Positions 29,621 through 31,000 of a stretch of DNA of 31,000 nucleotides are shown one piece after another. The notes below the pieces were generated by a model, which saw only the letters and a list, made by a program, of their open reading frames with translations, did not search any database and had not been told where the DNA came from. Made by a program: the position numbers and the translations under genes. Each line of letters begins with the position of its first letter. The stretch's first letter is position 1. Source of the stretch: Prorocentrum cordatum (Eukaryota; Sar; Dinophyceae; Prorocentrales; Prorocentraceae); NCBI GenBank assembly GCA_963575745.1, contig CAUYUJ010014607.1, positions 101,501 to 132,500 of the forward strand, read 5' to 3'.

Positions 29621-29858
29621 TGGCATGTCCCCCTGTCAAGTAGCTCTGGAGGACTCGATCCACAACGCTGTAGAGCACAATCGCGGCGTGGCACATCGCA
29701 ATTCAGCACGGCGCAGCACAGCACAGCCCTTCGGCACGGTACATGAAGGTCGGTACACTCAGCATTGTAATTGCCCGTCGCCCAATCAGTTGTCTTTAAA
29801 ACGTTGCCATGCCGCACATGTCTATACTCCTTTCCGGGTTCGTGGGTCGATCATGTTC
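29621..29858 (+). repeat. Third copy of the duplicated unit, with internal deletion
   Basis: It matches 22431-22740 from TGGCATGTCCCCCTGTCAA to TTCGTGGGTCGATCATGTTC but lacks about 80 bp (the GGCAGCTACTATGTG to GGATGCAAA section). The flanks differ, so this is a dispersed copy and not a simple tandem extension. Confidence 0.8.
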
Positions 29859-30281
29859 CAATGCCGCCTTCGCGCGTGCGATGTTGCATATCCCCCACCC
29901 CTCTCTGGCTCCCTATTTCCCCCTTTGCATCCTTCCCTCCACCCATTGACGACACAGTTGGAGGAGTGGTCGGAAGAGCGAGGACAAAGCGGAGGGGAAG
30001 GACGACGACGGGCAGAAAAATGTGAAAGATGAGTGAGGAGATATTCACAGCAAAGCTCCCGTCGCGATATTCAGGAGGTTCCCTCTTGCGCTTTGAATAC
30101 TGTTTTGCTACATTCCCCCCCGCCCCAGGCAAATTCTGACACATGTCATCGACGCTCAGAGCTTACCTGTGTTGCCGCTCACGCGTGGCTGCCAAAGCAG
30201 CTGAAGAGGGAAACCCTCACGACACACGAGCTTCTGCATTCCAGAGGTCACGATCCGCCTTGTGCCTTCTGCTGCCCCCAG
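29859..30281. other. Spacer upstream of the coiled-coil exon
   Basis: Pyrimidine-rich up to 29945, then mixed sequence. The last 20 bases form a good polypyrimidine tract and acceptor for the exon at 30282, so this may be intron. Confidence 0.4.
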
Positions 30282-30389
30282 GAGTCCGCACAGGCCCAGT
30301 ACGAGGAGGTGACCAAGGAGAATGAGATCCTGACCGCCGAGAAAGAGCAGGACGTCAAGTATAAGATCAAGGAGCCAACTATGCACTGA
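30282..30389 (+). CDS. Terminal exon of the same coiled-coil protein family
   Basis: A pyrimidine-rich tract ending in CCCCAG at 30276-30281 is a good acceptor. The 35 codons that follow encode ESAQAQYEEVTKENEIL and then TAEKEQDVKYKIKEPTMH, ending in a TGA at 30387-30389. The heptad-like, highly charged sequence predicts a coiled coil. From memory it corresponds to the block that follows the GG-I-IG-LEV block seen at 12513-12612. The two lie 17.7 kb apart with LINE and satellite DNA between, so either they are two separate fragments or one gene has a very large intron. I favour separate fragments. Confidence 0.5.
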   Translation, partial: ESAQAQYEEVTKENEILTAEKEQDVKYKIKEPTMH

Positions 30390-30953
30390 GAGTGCGTCTT
30401 CTGCGGCCCACCACTCCAGCACTCTCTTCTGATCGACGGGATCTAGAGCCCAGACAAGTTCTCCGATCGCGCAGGGGCGGCGCACATACCCGTTACATGC
30501 ATCATCGCCCTCGTGTGTCTCATCGCATTATGTGTTCCATCTCCTTGTGGATTCCCTCCCTCCTTCCCTCCGTCCTCACTCTCGCCCACGTCCCCACTTC
30601 CTGCTCGTCACGGTCCCTCTGCCTCCCTCCCATTTCTTCCTTCCTTTTTCGTGCTCCTCACGTTGCCGCACCTCGTCTTCCCTCCACCGTCCCCTCCAGT
30701 TCCCCATTCCCCCCCCATTCTCCCCGCGTCCTTCCTTCCTCCTCGCTCCTTCCATCTCATCGTCATCCTTCCGCCCCCCCCCCCTCCCACACCTCTCTCT
30801 TCCTCTCTCTCTCTCTCTCTCGTTCTCTCTCTCTTCCTATCCATCTCTCCCTATCTCTCGTTATTTGTCTCTCTCTCTCTCTCTCTTTCTCACTCGCGGT
30901 CTCTCTCTCTCTCTCTCTGCCTCTATGTATTTGGTGGTTTCACTCTCTCGCTT

Positions 30954-31000
<47 letters not shown>
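30390..31000 (+). repeat. Pyrimidine-rich region ending in a long CT microsatellite
   Basis: After the coiled-coil stop codon the strand becomes CTCC-rich from about 30545. From about 30792 it is mostly CT dinucleotides with interruptions up to the window end, where the repeat is cut off. Confidence 0.9.

Noticed and set aside
1-31000. Dinoflagellate spliced-leader gene or relict (CCGTAGCCATTTTGGCTC)
   Set aside because: Looked for by eye on the forward strand and not found. A computed search of both strands would be decisive.

Overview
This window looks like nuclear DNA of a dinoflagellate. The grounds are: one long multi-domain gene with an intron whose boundaries read GA...AG and repeat CAG|GA on both sides, a pattern known from dinoflagellates; exon fragments of a coiled-coil protein family I associate with dinoflagellates; a decayed LINE-type retrotransposon; and about 25 kb of GC-rich, low-complexity and minisatellite DNA. 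No bacterial operon, tRNA, rRNA or spliced-leader gene was found. The genus cannot be decided from the sequence; Prorocentrum, Polarella or a symbiodiniacean are guesses only.

Layout. 1-4.1 kb: triplet microsatellites, degenerate CATAACA-type DNA, a pair of diverged repeats, an AT-rich insertion element and a small inverted-repeat element. 4.2-5.1 kb: two charged, coiled-coil-like coding stretches, possibly exons of one broken gene. 5.2-7.9 kb: a modular repeat (hairpin plus GGACACC minisatellite) in three copies, with 1.6 kb of CAT/CAC-rich DNA between. 8.1-9.15 kb: GAG/CTC DNA, then a 750-bp foldback element with tandem repeats at both ends. 9.2-15.3 kb: GC-rich intergenic DNA with further insertion elements, paired repeats and one exon fragment. 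15.4-19.4 kb: a LINE pseudogene with a recognisable reverse transcriptase. 19.6-22.8 kb: simple repeats, a higher-order tandem array and a 411-bp tandem duplication. 23.2-25.5 kb: GA microsatellites, then 17.75 copies of a 77-bp repeat open in all three forward frames. 25.85-29.25 kb: the only intact gene. 29.3-31 kb: a third copy of the duplicated unit, a second exon of the coiled-coil family, and a long CT tract to the end.

The main biological content is the gene at 25849-29254. It encodes 1040 residues in the order TauE/SafE first half, PAPS-dependent sulfotransferase, PP2C-type Ser/Thr phosphatase, TauE/SafE second half. Two soluble enzymes therefore sit in the central loop of what should be one eight-helix sulfur-compound transporter. 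Its single intron is a 278-bp element with 60-bp terminal inverted repeats and a 5-bp target duplication that supplies both splice junctions, so splicing restores the uninterrupted phosphatase sequence. That is the signature of an introner, an intron created by insertion of a transposable element.
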